Of a stretch of 64,000 nucleotides of DNA, positions 1 to 8,900 are shown piece after piece. Position numbers and translations under genes: made by a program. Numbering within the stretch: the stretch's first letter is position 1; every line of letters begins with the position of its first letter. The DNA comes from Burkholderiaceae bacterium (lineage in GTDB: Bacteria; Pseudomonadota; Gammaproteobacteria; Burkholderiales; Burkholderiaceae_C). The DNA is taken from positions 540,666-604,665 of the forward strand of contig CAJYPV010000026.1 of NCBI GenBank assembly GCA_913776825.1. Reading direction: 5' to 3'. The notes beneath the pieces were generated by a model. That model worked only from the letters and a program-made list of their open reading frames with translations. It had not been told where the DNA came from and did no database searches.

Positions 1-1111
1 CGCCGAAGAGGCTGCGGACCGACTGCATCAAGGCCAGGCTCAGGCCCCAGGTGGCCAGCAGGGTCTCCAACGGGCGACCGTAGAGCCAGCGGAGCACCGT
101 GCGCTCCAGCGCGGCGCCCACCAGGGCGGAGGTCAGGAAGGCGGCGGGGATCGCGGCCACCAGATAGCCATCGAACCATGCGGGCGGCAACCACTGGCGG
201 AAAGCCACCTGGACCAGGTAGGTCGCGTAGGCGCCGATCATCATCAGCTCGCCATGCGCCATGTTGATCACGCCCATCAAGCCGTAGGTGATCGCCAGGC
301 CCAGGGCGACCAGCAGGAGGATGCTGCCCAGGCTGATGCCGGTGAAGACCGCGCTCAGGCGCTCACCCCAGGCGAGAGCGTCCTCGACGCTGCGCAAGGA
401 GCGCTGCAGCACGCGCTTGACGGCGGGGTCCTGCTCTTCAGCCAGGCGCTGGTTCAGGAGTTGCTGCGTTTCCGGACTGCGGGATTGGCCGAGGCGCTCA
501 GCGGCCTCGAGGCGGTGCGCGACCTCGGGGCTGGCGGACAAGGCGGCGGCACGGGCCAGCGCCAACGCGGCCTTGGTGGCGCTGTCGGGCTCGTTCGCGA
601 TGGCGCGGTCCAGGAGAGGGACGCGGGACAGGTCGGCGCCCGCATCCATGAGCGCACGCGCGGCGGCGCGGCGCTCGGTGGGGTCGGCGCTTGATAGCTT
701 CAAGGCGGCGAGGGCGCCGTCGAGCTCGGAGCGGAGACGGTTGTTGAGGAGGACCTCTTCCAGGGAGGACGACGGGAGGTCGACAGGGGCGCCGGTGGCG
801 GCGTCGGTGACTGAGCCGGTGGCGGTGGTGAGGACGACGCGGCCGTCAGGGGTGAGACGGGCGCGGTCGTCCAGCAAGGCCTGCAGGTAGGGGAGGGTCT
901 GTGCGTCAGGGGTGGCGATCAGCGTGGAGATCGCGGTGATGCGGGTGTCGGTGTCGCCCTGGGCGACGGTCAGGGCTTGTTGCTGGGTGAGGGCGGAGGT
1001 GGGGAGGGACCAGGACAGCAACAGCGCCAGCAGGGCCATGAGCGGCCAGGCGCGGCGGTGGGGGAAGGGCGGCGATGGGGCAGCCGGGGGCGGGGGAGGG
1101 GCGGGGAGCAC
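1..1111 (-). CDS. urtB: Urea ABC transporter permease UrtB (3' end outside window)
   Basis: Membrane permease of the urea ABC transporter, branched-chain amino acid permease family, working with UrtA (binding protein) and UrtC/D/E. About 370 codons are present. The product begins with a signal-like hydrophobic stretch (MALLALLLSW), has a soluble N-terminal region of roughly 200 residues typical of UrtB, then membrane segments with the family stretch LAITYGLMGVINMAHGELMM followed by GAYATYLVQVAF. I place the start at the GTG at 1111 because AGAAAGGAAG lies four bases upstream; the ATG about 26 codons further in is the alternative. The frame is open to the left edge, so the C-terminus is missing. 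It is downstream of urtA in the same direction, separated by an unusually long spacer with a tetranucleotide repeat. Confidence 0.92.
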   Translation of the reverse strand, partial: MLPAPPPPPAAPSPPFPHRRAWPLMALLALLLSWSLPTSALTQQQALTVAQGDTDTRITAISTLIATPDAQTLPYLQALLDDRARLTPDGRVVLTTATGSVTDAATGAPVDLPSSSLEEVLLNNRLRSELDGALAALKLSSADPTERRAAARALMDAGADLSRVPLLDRAIANEPDSATKAALALARAAALSASPEVAHRLEAAERLGQSRSPETQQLLNQRLAEEQDPAVKRVLQRSLRSVEDALAWGERLSAVFTGISLGSILLLVALGLAITYGLMGVINMAHGELMMIGAYATYLVQVAFRQWLPPAWFDGYLVAAIPAAFLTSALVGAALERTVLRWLYGRPLETLLATWGLSLALMQSVRSLFG

Positions 1112-1126
1112 GGGGCTTCCTTTCTG

Positions 1127-1174
<48 letters not shown>

Positions 1175-1284
1175 CGGGCGCGGGCGCGGGTGGGGGCTTG
1201 GACGGGGCGGGGTTTTGCTGAGCAGCTGTCAACGGCGACCTACGCCCGAGGAACCCCGCCGGGTCTCGCCCCGGCAGGCGAGTA

Positions 1285-1308
1285 ACTTTCTTGGCGCGCC
1301 AAGAAAGT
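1285..1308. repeat. 24-bp perfect palindrome centred on GGCGCGCC
   Basis: Half-site ACTTTCTTGGCG followed directly by its reverse complement, then CACCAAAGAAG. Perfect self-complementarity with no loop suggests a cruciform or a protein-binding element rather than a terminator (no T tract). I recall similar CTTTCTTGG-CCAAGAAAG elements as dispersed repeats in related proteobacteria, but cannot check that here. Confidence 0.85.
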
Positions 1309-1578
1309 CACCAAAGAAGCGCTGGCGGACTTTGATTTGGCTCGCTGTGATCGCTCGCATCCGCTCGGTCACTGTTACTAGCACCGCGACCACTGAGGAC
1401 GCTTGGTACGCCCAGCGGTGACCTTGCCCGCATGCGCGGGTCGCGGGCGCCTCTCAATCTCGTCCTGCATCGGCCTCGCAGCGCCTCGCCTGAACGGCGA
1501 CGGCGCGAGAGGACGCTGGATGGGTCTTGGTTGGTGGAGGGCGAGCTCGGTGGGCCCGGCGCGAGAGCGCCGGGCGGG

Positions 1579-2865
1579 TCACTTCTTGGCGGGCTCGTCG
1601 GGCTTGGATTCGTTGCCGGCGATGTAGGGGCTCCAAGGCTTGGCTTTGACGGGGGCCGGGGTTTTCCAGACGACGTTGAATTGACCGTCCGCGCGGATCT
1701 CGCCGATGAAGACGGACTTGTGCAGGTGATGGTTCTTTTCGTCCATCGTGGACGTGATGCCCGACGGCGCACTGAAGGTCTGGCCCGCCATGGCGGCAAT
1801 GACCTTGTCAACATCCGTCGACTTGGCCTTCTCGACCGCCTGCTTCCACATGTTGATGCCGATGTACGTGGCCTCCATCGGATCATTCGTCAGCGGCTTG
1901 TCCTTGTGGCCGGGCAGATTCTTGGCCTTGGCATAAGCCGTCCACTTCTTGATGAAGGCATCATTGGTCGGGTTCTTGATCGACATGAAGTAATTCCACG
2001 CCGCCAGGTGACCCACCAAAGGCTTGGTGTCGACACCGCGCAATTCCTCCTCACCCACCGAGAACGCCACCACCGGCACATCCTTGGCCTTCAAGCCCGC
2101 ATTGCCGAGCTCCTTGTAGAACGGCACGTTGGAATCGCCGTTGATGGTCGACACCACCGCCGTCTTGCCACCCGCCGAGAACTTCTTGATGTCGGCGACG
2201 ATGGTCTGATAGTCGCTGTGACCGAACGGGGTGTACTTCTCGTCGATGTCACTGTCCTTCACACCCTTGCTCTTCAAATACGCGCGCAGGATCTTGTTGG
2301 TGGTGCGGGGATAGACATAGTCCGTGCCCAACAACACCCAACGCTTGGCCGCGCCACCATCCTTGCTCATCAAATAATCCACCGCCGGAATCGCCTGCTG
2401 ATTCGGCGCCGCACCGGTGTAGAACACGTTCTTGCTCAGCTCCTCGCCCTCGTACTGCACCGGATAAAAGAGCAAACCATTCAGCTCCTCCACCACCGGC
2501 AGCACCGACTTGCGAGACACCGAGGTCCAGCAGCCGAAGATCACCGCGACCTTGTCCTGCGTCAGCAACTGCCGGGTCTTCTCCGCAAACAAGGGCCAGT
2601 TCGAGGCCGGGTCCACCACCACCGGCTCCAGCTTCTTGCCCAGCACACCGCCCTTGGCATTGATCTCGTCGATCGCCATCAGCACGGTGTCCTTCAACAC
2701 CGTCTCGGAAATCGCCATCGTCCCCGACAGGCTGTGCAGCACACCCACCTTGATGGTGTCCGCCGCCAGGGCCGGCAATCCAGTGAACGTCAGACCCGCC
2801 AGCGCGCTGGCAGCAGCCAGGCGTTTGATCGTGTGACGGCGGTTGGGCAGTGAGGTCGCAGACAT
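1579..2865 (-). CDS. urtA: Urea ABC transporter substrate-binding protein UrtA
   Basis: Periplasmic urea-binding protein that feeds the UrtBCDE transporter; 428 residues, the normal family length. The chosen ATG (2865) gives a signal peptide with a basic N-region containing RRHTIKR (slightly Tat-like), a hydrophobic core and an ALA-A cleavage site near residue 34, after which mature protein begins with DTIKVGVLHSLSGTMAIS, the typical start of type I periplasmic binding proteins of this group. Characteristic stretches include FGCWTSVSRKSVLPVVEE, LLFYPVQYEGEE and NIFYTGA-like VFYTGAAPNQQ. GGAG lies eight bases upstream of the start. An in-frame extension to 3165 lacks family similarity. First gene of the leftward urt operon, divergent from the gene at 3182. 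Confidence 0.95.
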   Translation of the reverse strand: MSATSLPNRRHTIKRLAAASALAGLTFTGLPALAADTIKVGVLHSLSGTMAISETVLKDTVLMAIDEINAKGGVLGKKLEPVVVDPASNWPLFAEKTRQLLTQDKVAVIFGCWTSVSRKSVLPVVEELNGLLFYPVQYEGEELSKNVFYTGAAPNQQAIPAVDYLMSKDGGAAKRWVLLGTDYVYPRTTNKILRAYLKSKGVKDSDIDEKYTPFGHSDYQTIVADIKKFSAGGKTAVVSTINGDSNVPFYKELGNAGLKAKDVPVVAFSVGEEELRGVDTKPLVGHLAAWNYFMSIKNPTNDAFIKKWTAYAKAKNLPGHKDKPLTNDPMEATYIGINMWKQAVEKAKSTDVDKVIAAMAGQTFSAPSGITSTMDEKNHHLHKSVFIGEIRADGQFNVVWKTPAPVKAKPWSPYIAGNESKPDEPAKK

Positions 2866-3181
2866 GGCGCAGGCTCCGGGGGTTGAGGATTCGTTGAACA
2901 AGTGAACCGATCCTAGGAATCGCCCGCGCAACCGCCTATACGGCACATGGCGTACGGCTTCTCCCGAAGTGGTCGCCCTGTCCGCCATCGCGCGGGCGTG
3001 TGACTGCCTGTAACCAGGCGCGCGTTTGGTGCACCGGAAGAGGCGCTGCGGCGTTGAGGCAACATACGGCACCTGAGGCGACGGTGACGGCGGGACTTGT
3101 CCAGGCAGGGAACCGACTCCGGCGCCAGCCAACAGATCGATCGTCGATCCACAACATCCAAACATTCATCCGGAGGTGAAC
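2866..3181. other. Divergent promoter region upstream of urtA
   Basis: 316 bp between urtA (minus) and the exported repeat protein (plus). It must hold both promoters, but I could not assign convincing -35/-10 boxes or a -24/-12 element on either strand. Reading frames that cross it are extensions or shadows of the flanking genes. Confidence 0.5.
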
Positions 3182-4231
3182 GTGTCTTCAATGTCTTTGC
3201 CCATGACGGCTTCCCGCATCGATCCGATGCGACGGGTCGCGCGCTGGCTGCTGCTGATGCTGGCGCTGGTGAGCGGCGCCAGCGCCTGGGCGCGCGGCGA
3301 CGATGACAACTGGCAAGTGCTGCATGCCCGCTACGGCACCGCTGACCGCAACATGGATGTGACCGGCCGGCTGAAAGAGCTGGCGCGCCGCGATGAGCGG
3401 GTGCGGGTGACCAATGGCCTGTTCGGCAACGACCCGGCGATCGGTCAAGTCAAGGTGCTGCGCATCTATGCGCGCAGCCGCAGCGGCGAGAACCGCACCT
3501 TCGAATACCGCGAGGGCAGCATCATCGACGGCGCCATCTTCACCGACTGGCGCGGCGGCGGCTGGGGCCAGAACGGCTGGGATCACGGCTGGGATGGTCC
3601 CCGTCCGGGCCATGGCGGCGGCAACGGCGGCGGTTATGGCAACAACGGTGACGACGGTGGCTGGCAGATCCTGCAGGCGCGCTACGGCACGTCGGATCGC
3701 AACATGGATGTGACCGGTCGACTGAAGGAACTTGCACGGAGCGACGAGCGGGTGCGCGTGCGCAATGAGCTGTTCGGCAACGACCCGGCGGTGGGCCAGA
3801 CCAAGATGCTGCGCATCTTCGCGCGCGGTCGCAATGGCGAGCAGCGCACCTTCGAATTCAAGGAAGGTTCCTGGATCGACGGCAGCCAGTTCACCGGCTG
3901 GGGCCGTGGCAACTGGGGCGACAGCGGCTGGAACGGCGGCTGGGACGGCCGTCCGGGCCGGCCGGGCAACGACGGCGGACGCCCGGGCTATGACCAGGGT
4001 CTGAACATCGTGCGCGCCACCTACGGGACCGGTCTGCGTCAGATGGACGTCACGCAACGCATCCGCGACCTGAGCCGTTCCGGCCGCCTGGATGTGCGCG
4101 TCAGCAACGACCTGTTCGGCCGCGACCCGGCCACCGGCTCGCGCAAGCTGCTGCAGGTCACCTACACCCAGGGTCGCAGCGAGGAACGTCAGTCGCAAGC
4201 GTGGGAAGGCGATCAGCTGCGTTTGCCTTGA
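3182..4231 (+). CDS. Exported protein with three tandem DUF3395-like domains
   Basis: 349 residues. Signal peptide at the N-terminus (basic MRRVAR then a leucine/alanine core, cleavage near ASAWA-RG). The mature part consists of three copies of a roughly 75-residue module, each starting with a hydrophobic strand and ARYGT or ATYGT, followed by an MDVT-[GQ]R-[LI]-[KR][ED]L motif, a [NS][ND][LE]LFG-[NR]DPA motif and a K-x-L-[RQ] strand. Copies one and two are nearly identical; copy three is more diverged. Modules are joined by flexible linkers rich in Gly, Asn and Trp. The module resembles DUF3395, known from the C-terminus of DnaJC11 and from bacterial secreted proteins; that assignment is from memory. 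GGAGG at 3172-3176 favours the GTG at 3182 over the GTG at 3176 or the ATG at 3191. Function unknown. Confidence 0.75.
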   Translation: MSSMSLPMTASRIDPMRRVARWLLLMLALVSGASAWARGDDDNWQVLHARYGTADRNMDVTGRLKELARRDERVRVTNGLFGNDPAIGQVKVLRIYARSRSGENRTFEYREGSIIDGAIFTDWRGGGWGQNGWDHGWDGPRPGHGGGNGGGYGNNGDDGGWQILQARYGTSDRNMDVTGRLKELARSDERVRVRNELFGNDPAVGQTKMLRIFARGRNGEQRTFEFKEGSWIDGSQFTGWGRGNWGDSGWNGGWDGRPGRPGNDGGRPGYDQGLNIVRATYGTGLRQMDVTQRIRDLSRSGRLDVRVSNDLFGRDPATGSRKLLQVTYTQGRSEERQSQAWEGDQLRLP

Positions 4232-4331
4232 GGGTGAGAGGCATCCGGCCCGGTCGTCAAGGCCGGGTGGATGATCCAGCCAGGCTGATCGGGCCCAACT
4301 TGGGGTGCGATCGTTCAGGTTGAATTGAAGA

Positions 4332-4371
4332 GGGCTCCTCGGCGCTGCACGCTGGGAGTCCTTTTTCTTTT
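4332..4371 (+). terminator. Possible rho-independent terminator after the DUF3395-like gene
   Basis: GGGCTCC at 4332 can pair imperfectly (one mismatch) with GGAGTCC ending at 4361, immediately followed by TTTTTCTTTT. The loop is long (16 bases), so the call is moderate. Confidence 0.45.
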
Positions 4372-4458
4372 GGTGCTCGGCCCTGCACTTGCTTGCTGGC
4401 TAAGGGCGGTGTCCTATGGCACGCTCGCCTCTCGTCCCTCAATCCCTACCTGCTCAGC

Positions 4459-4803
4459 ATGAAAACCAGGGCCATTCGAATCAGCGCTGAGCTCTTCCAA
4501 ACCGCAGAGCAAGACGGTGCGGTAGTGGGTCGGTCTGCGCATGAACAGGTCGAGTATTGGGCGCAGGTAGGGCACGCGTTGGAGGCAGCGGGCGCCACGG
4601 CGCAGCAATTGATCGACCTCCTTCGATCACATTTGGACATGCAGCGCGCCGAACAGCCCGAAGAAGATTTGCGCCGCTTCAAACGAGCTCAACAAAAGCG
4701 GGATATTGAGCAGGTCAAGTCTGGGGCAATTAGCGGCAGTGATCTTTTATGGATCAATGAAGAATGCGCGAAGCGCGCAATCATCAAGGACTCACCTTAT
4801 TGA
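4459..4803 (+). CDS. ParD-like antitoxin protein, no toxin partner adjacent
   Basis: 114 residues starting MKTRAIRISAELFQTAEQDG, followed by RSAHEQVEYWAQVGHALE. This is the pattern of the ParD-like family (ribbon-helix-helix type antitoxin, Pfam ParD_like), with the RHH part in the first 50 residues. The second half is charged and helical (LRRFKRAQQKRDIEQV) and may be the toxin- or self-binding part. I chose the ATG at 4459 because the family similarity starts exactly there; 22 upstream in-frame codons look non-coding. No good Shine-Dalgarno is visible. Base composition is clearly less GC-rich than neighbouring genes, which suggests transfer. No RelE/ParE-like or PIN toxin gene is next to it: upstream is an unrelated exported protein, downstream an opposite-strand response regulator. 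Confidence 0.7.
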   Translation: MKTRAIRISAELFQTAEQDGAVVGRSAHEQVEYWAQVGHALEAAGATAQQLIDLLRSHLDMQRAEQPEEDLRRFKRAQQKRDIEQVKSGAISGSDLLWINEECAKRAIIKDSPY

Positions 4804-4916
4804 GGGCTGTCGGGCCACCAGCCCCCGCAGAGTCAACACATCTTGAGCTTGATGAGCGTTGCCGGAACGACGGCCATCATCCCTCGTGGAGGGCGCTGAG
4901 TCACAGCACCTCAACC

Positions 4917-5915
4917 TCACAACTCCCACTGCGGATGCATCTCCCTCACCCGCGTCAGCGCCATCGCCGCGGCAGCGGTGCGGGTCTCGACGCCGAGCTT
5001 GGCGTGGATGCGCTCCAGGTGCTTTTTGACCGTGGCCGGGCTCGCGCCCAGGATCTCGCCGATGTCGCGGTTGATCTTGCCCTTGATGACCCAATAGAGC
5101 ACCTCGGCCTCGCGCGCCGTGAGGCTGAAGGCGAGACCGAGCGATCGAATCACCGCCGCGTCCGAGACCTCCCGCATCACGATCAGCCAATCGCCGGCGC
5201 CCGGCGCATCGTCCCCGCCGATGCAGTGATGCAGCCGGAAGCTCAGCCGGCGAGCGCCCAGTTCGGCACAGAGCCGCGGCGGTTCCTGCGAAGGCGTGCC
5301 GTGGCCGATCTCTTCCAGCGCCCGTCGCAGCCAGGCCAGCACCGGCGCGGGCGTCTGCGGCGCCACGGTGCCGTAATAGAGCTGCAGCAGCTCGCGCGCC
5401 AACGGCGTCTGCCACAGCAGGCGGCCATTGCTGGCCCGCACCGCGATGCTGGCGTAGCCGAAGGCATCGAGCGCCTGACGGGTTTGACGCGCCTGCCGCG
5501 CGCCTTGCAGATGGACCTGCATGCGCGCCAGCACCGCGCGTGGGTCAAGTGGCTTGGTGACGTAATCGACTCCGCCGGCCTGCAATGCAGCGACCAGATG
5601 CTCGGTCTCGGTCAGGCCGGTCATGAAGATGATCGGAATGTGAGCCGTCGCCGGATTGGCCTTGAGCTGACGCGCGACTTCAAAGCCATCCATGCCCGGC
5701 ATCATCGCGTCCAGGAGCACGATGTCGGGCAGCACCTGCGCGGCGCGGGCCAGCGCGGCCTCTCCGCTGGTGGCCGCCAGCACGGTGTAACCCTGCTCAT
5801 CCAGCGCGTCATGCAGGAGCGACAGGTTGTCCGGCACATCGTCCACCAACAGGACACGATCACCCTCCTGCTGATCCAGCAGGGCGGCCACCGACGGGGG
5901 CAAAGGACTGTTCAT
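4917..5915 (-). CDS. Response regulator with LuxR-type DNA-binding domain
   Basis: 332 residues. An N-terminal receiver domain (about residues 18-135) has the DD pair in VLLVDD, the phospho-acceptor Asp at about 69 in DIVLLDAMMPGMDG, Thr in FMTG and Lys in VTKP. A middle region of about 120 residues includes a PAS-like or linker segment. The C-terminus (about 262-320) is a LuxR/GerE helix-turn-helix with LTAREAEVLYWVIKG and ATVKKHLERIHAKLGV. Its ATG overlaps the stop of the permease-kinase gene in an ATGA junction, so the two are translationally coupled and this is almost certainly the cognate output regulator. Targets are unknown; the urt and ure promoters on either side are the obvious candidates. 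Confidence 0.92.
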   Translation of the reverse strand: MNSPLPPSVAALLDQQEGDRVLLVDDVPDNLSLLHDALDEQGYTVLAATSGEAALARAAQVLPDIVLLDAMMPGMDGFEVARQLKANPATAHIPIIFMTGLTETEHLVAALQAGGVDYVTKPLDPRAVLARMQVHLQGARQARQTRQALDAFGYASIAVRASNGRLLWQTPLARELLQLYYGTVAPQTPAPVLAWLRRALEEIGHGTPSQEPPRLCAELGARRLSFRLHHCIGGDDAPGAGDWLIVMREVSDAAVIRSLGLAFSLTAREAEVLYWVIKGKINRDIGEILGASPATVKKHLERIHAKLGVETRTAAAAMALTRVREMHPQWEL

Positions 5916-8900
5916 GATGCGGCGTGGTTCTCGCCGCGCGCCAGAGCGCGCAGCATCGCTTCAAACTGGAATTGCCGGGCGAGCGCGCGCTGCGCCTGAC
6001 AGAACGGGCGCCAGCGACCATCCGACGCGTCGATCTCGTCGAGCTGCTGCAGCACCCCCCGGTAATAGCCCAGCTGCAAGGCATCCCGCAGACCGGTGAG
6101 CTGCTCGGACGGCGGTTGCTCGATCGTGGCGGGCGCGTGGGCCTCGGCATCGTCTTCGGTGGCGGGCGCCGTGCGCCATTGCAGCGACAGACGATCGCTC
6201 AGCCAGCTCAGCAGCAGGTCATGCCGGAAGGGCTTGACGATGAAGTCCCGCGCGCTGATGCCGGCATCGTTGTCCTGGCCGCGCTCGAAGGCATTCGCCG
6301 ACACCACCGCGATCGCCTGCAGCGCGGGCAGCAACCGACGAAGTCGACGGATCGTTTCCCAGCCATCGATGCCGGGCATCGCCAGGTCCATCAACACGGC
6401 GTCGGGCGTCCAGCCGGCGGCGATGAGGTCCAGCGCATCATGGCCGCTCTCGGCCGTCCGCACGGTGAAGCCCAGGGGTGACAGCAATTCGATCAGCAGC
6501 TGACGGTCATCCGCTTCGTTGTCGACCACCAGCACCCGCGGCGATGGGCCGGCCACGCCGAGCCGCGTGCGCGTCGCCGCGCTGAGCGCGCGCAGCCGCG
6601 GCGTGTCGGGAATGCGGCCATGCAGCTCGGGCAGGAACAGCCGAACCCTGAAGGTCGATCCCTCGCCCTTGACGCTGTGGGCGGACAGCTCTCCGCCCAT
6701 CAGCTCGGTGAGCATCTTGGCGATGGTCAGGCCCAGTCCGGCGCCCGGCGCGCTGCCGGTCGCGCCGCTGCCGGCGCCGCGCGCGAACGGTTCGAAGATG
6801 CGGGCGAGATCGGCCGCGTCCAGACCCGGGCCGCTGTCCTGGATCTCCAGCGTCGCCATCTCGCGGCTGTGACGGGCGCGCAGCACCACGCCGCCTTCGC
6901 TGGTGAACTTGATGGCATTGCCGAGCAGGTTGATGAGGATCTGCCGCAGACGCTGCTCGTCCGCGCGGACCCATTCCGGCAACGGCCCTTGCGGCTCGAA
7001 GACAAAGCTCAAGCCCTTGGCGGCCGCCGGCGGCTCGAACATGTCGGCCAGTTCTCGCAACAGATCGGCGAAGCGCACCGGTGCGGGCTCCAGGCTCAAG
7101 CGGCCGGCTTCGATGCGGGCGATGTCCAGCGTGCCGTCGATCAGCTGCATCAGATGCTCGCCACCGCGCTTGATCACCTGAACCGCCTGGCGCCGTTGCG
7201 GCGGCAGCGAGCTGTCGGCGGCCATCAGCTGCGCATAACCGAGGATGCTGTTCAGCGGCGTGCGCAGCTCATGGCTGATGGTGCTGATGTAGCGGCTCTT
7301 CGCCTGATTCGCGGCCTCTGCCGCGGCCTGTGCGCGCTCGGCCTGCAGTCGAGCGCTTTGCAGCGCTTCGTCGGTACGGCGATGGGAATCGATCTCTCGC
7401 ATCAGCGCCTGCGTCTGCCGATTCGATTCCTCCTGCGCCACCTCACGGCTCTGGTGCGCCAGCACCAGCCACCAGGCGACCGTGCCCGCGACCAGCAGCA
7501 GCGCGAAGAAGGCCTTCAACAGACCGGAGTGCAGCCCTTGTCTCAGCGCCTCCAGCGCGCCCTGATCGAGCAAGGGCAGTTGCTGCAACTGCTGGTGATA
7601 GAGCAATCCGAACAGCGCGGCCAGCACTGGCGTGATCACCATCATCAACAGCAGGTAATGGCCCAGGCCGGTATCGAAATAGGGCCAGCTGGCGCGAGGC
7701 AGCAGTCGCCGCAGCAAGGCCGACCACTGCGCCGACAGCCGCGCCTGCGGCTTGCAGAGATCGCCGCAGCGCGCATCCAGCGTGCAGCACAGGGAGCAGA
7801 TCGGTCCGCGGTAGGCGGGGCAGTGGGCCATGTCCGGCCCCTCGTAATCGCGCTCGCAGATCACACAGCGCCGCAGCACCAGCGGATCGGCGCCGGCCGC
7901 GGCGATCGACTCCGCCGGACGCGCGAGGTAGTAGCGGCCACGGGTGATCCAGGCAATGGCGGGGGCGCTCACCAAGGCGGTCAACATGGCGATCGACGCC
8001 GACCACGCCTGCGCCAGCGAGCCCATCATCCCCAGATGCGCGGCCACCGACAGCACCGAGGCCAAGGCCATCGCACCCACGCCGACCGGATTCACGTCAT
8101 ACAGATGCGCGCGCTTGAATTCGATGCCGGGCGGCGAGAGACCCAAGGGCTTGTTGATCACCAGATCCGCCACCACGGCCATGATCCAGGCGATCGCGAT
8201 GTTGGCGTACAAGCCCAGCACATGCCCGAGCGCCTCGAACACATTCATCGACATCAGCATGAAGGCGATGAGCGTGTTGAACACCACCCACACCACCCGA
8301 CCCGGATGGCTGTGGGTCAGGCGAGAGAAGAAGTTGCTCCACGCCAGCGAGCCCGCATACGCATTGGTGACATTGATCTTGAGCTGCGAGATGACCACGA
8401 ACAGCGCGGTGGCGGCGACGGCCCACCCGTATTGCGGGAACACATACTCGTAAGCCGCCAGGTACATCTGATTCGGATCGACCGCCCGCTCCGGCGGAAC
8501 CGCATGGCTCACCGCCAGCCAGGCCAGCAGGGCGCCGCCCAGCATCTTCAGCACGCCCAGGATCACCCAGCCCGGACCGCCCATCAACACGGCGGCCCAC
8601 CAGCGACGTCGGTTCTCGGCGGTCTGGCGGGGCATGAAGCGCAGGTAATCCGCCTGCTCGCCCATCTGCGTGATCAAGGCCACGCCCACGGTCAGGGCGG
8701 CACCGAAGGCGTGCATGTCGAAGGCCGCCGTGCCGGACTGCGACCCAATCTGGGTCGAAATCCCGTTGAACGCACCAGGGTGGCGCCACCACACCCAGGC
8801 GAAGGGCAGGATCAGCAGCACCAGCCACAGCGGCTGTGTCCACACCTGCAATCGGCTGATGGCCGAGATGCCATGCGTGACCAGCGGGATGACCACCAGC

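Noticed and set aside
1432..2853. 473-codon plus-strand frame opposite urtA
   Set aside because: Arg/His/Leu-rich, no domain; urtA on the minus strand is certain.
2866..3181. Sigma-54 promoter for urtA
   Set aside because: No GG-N10-GC pair with acceptable flanks found on the minus strand in this gap.
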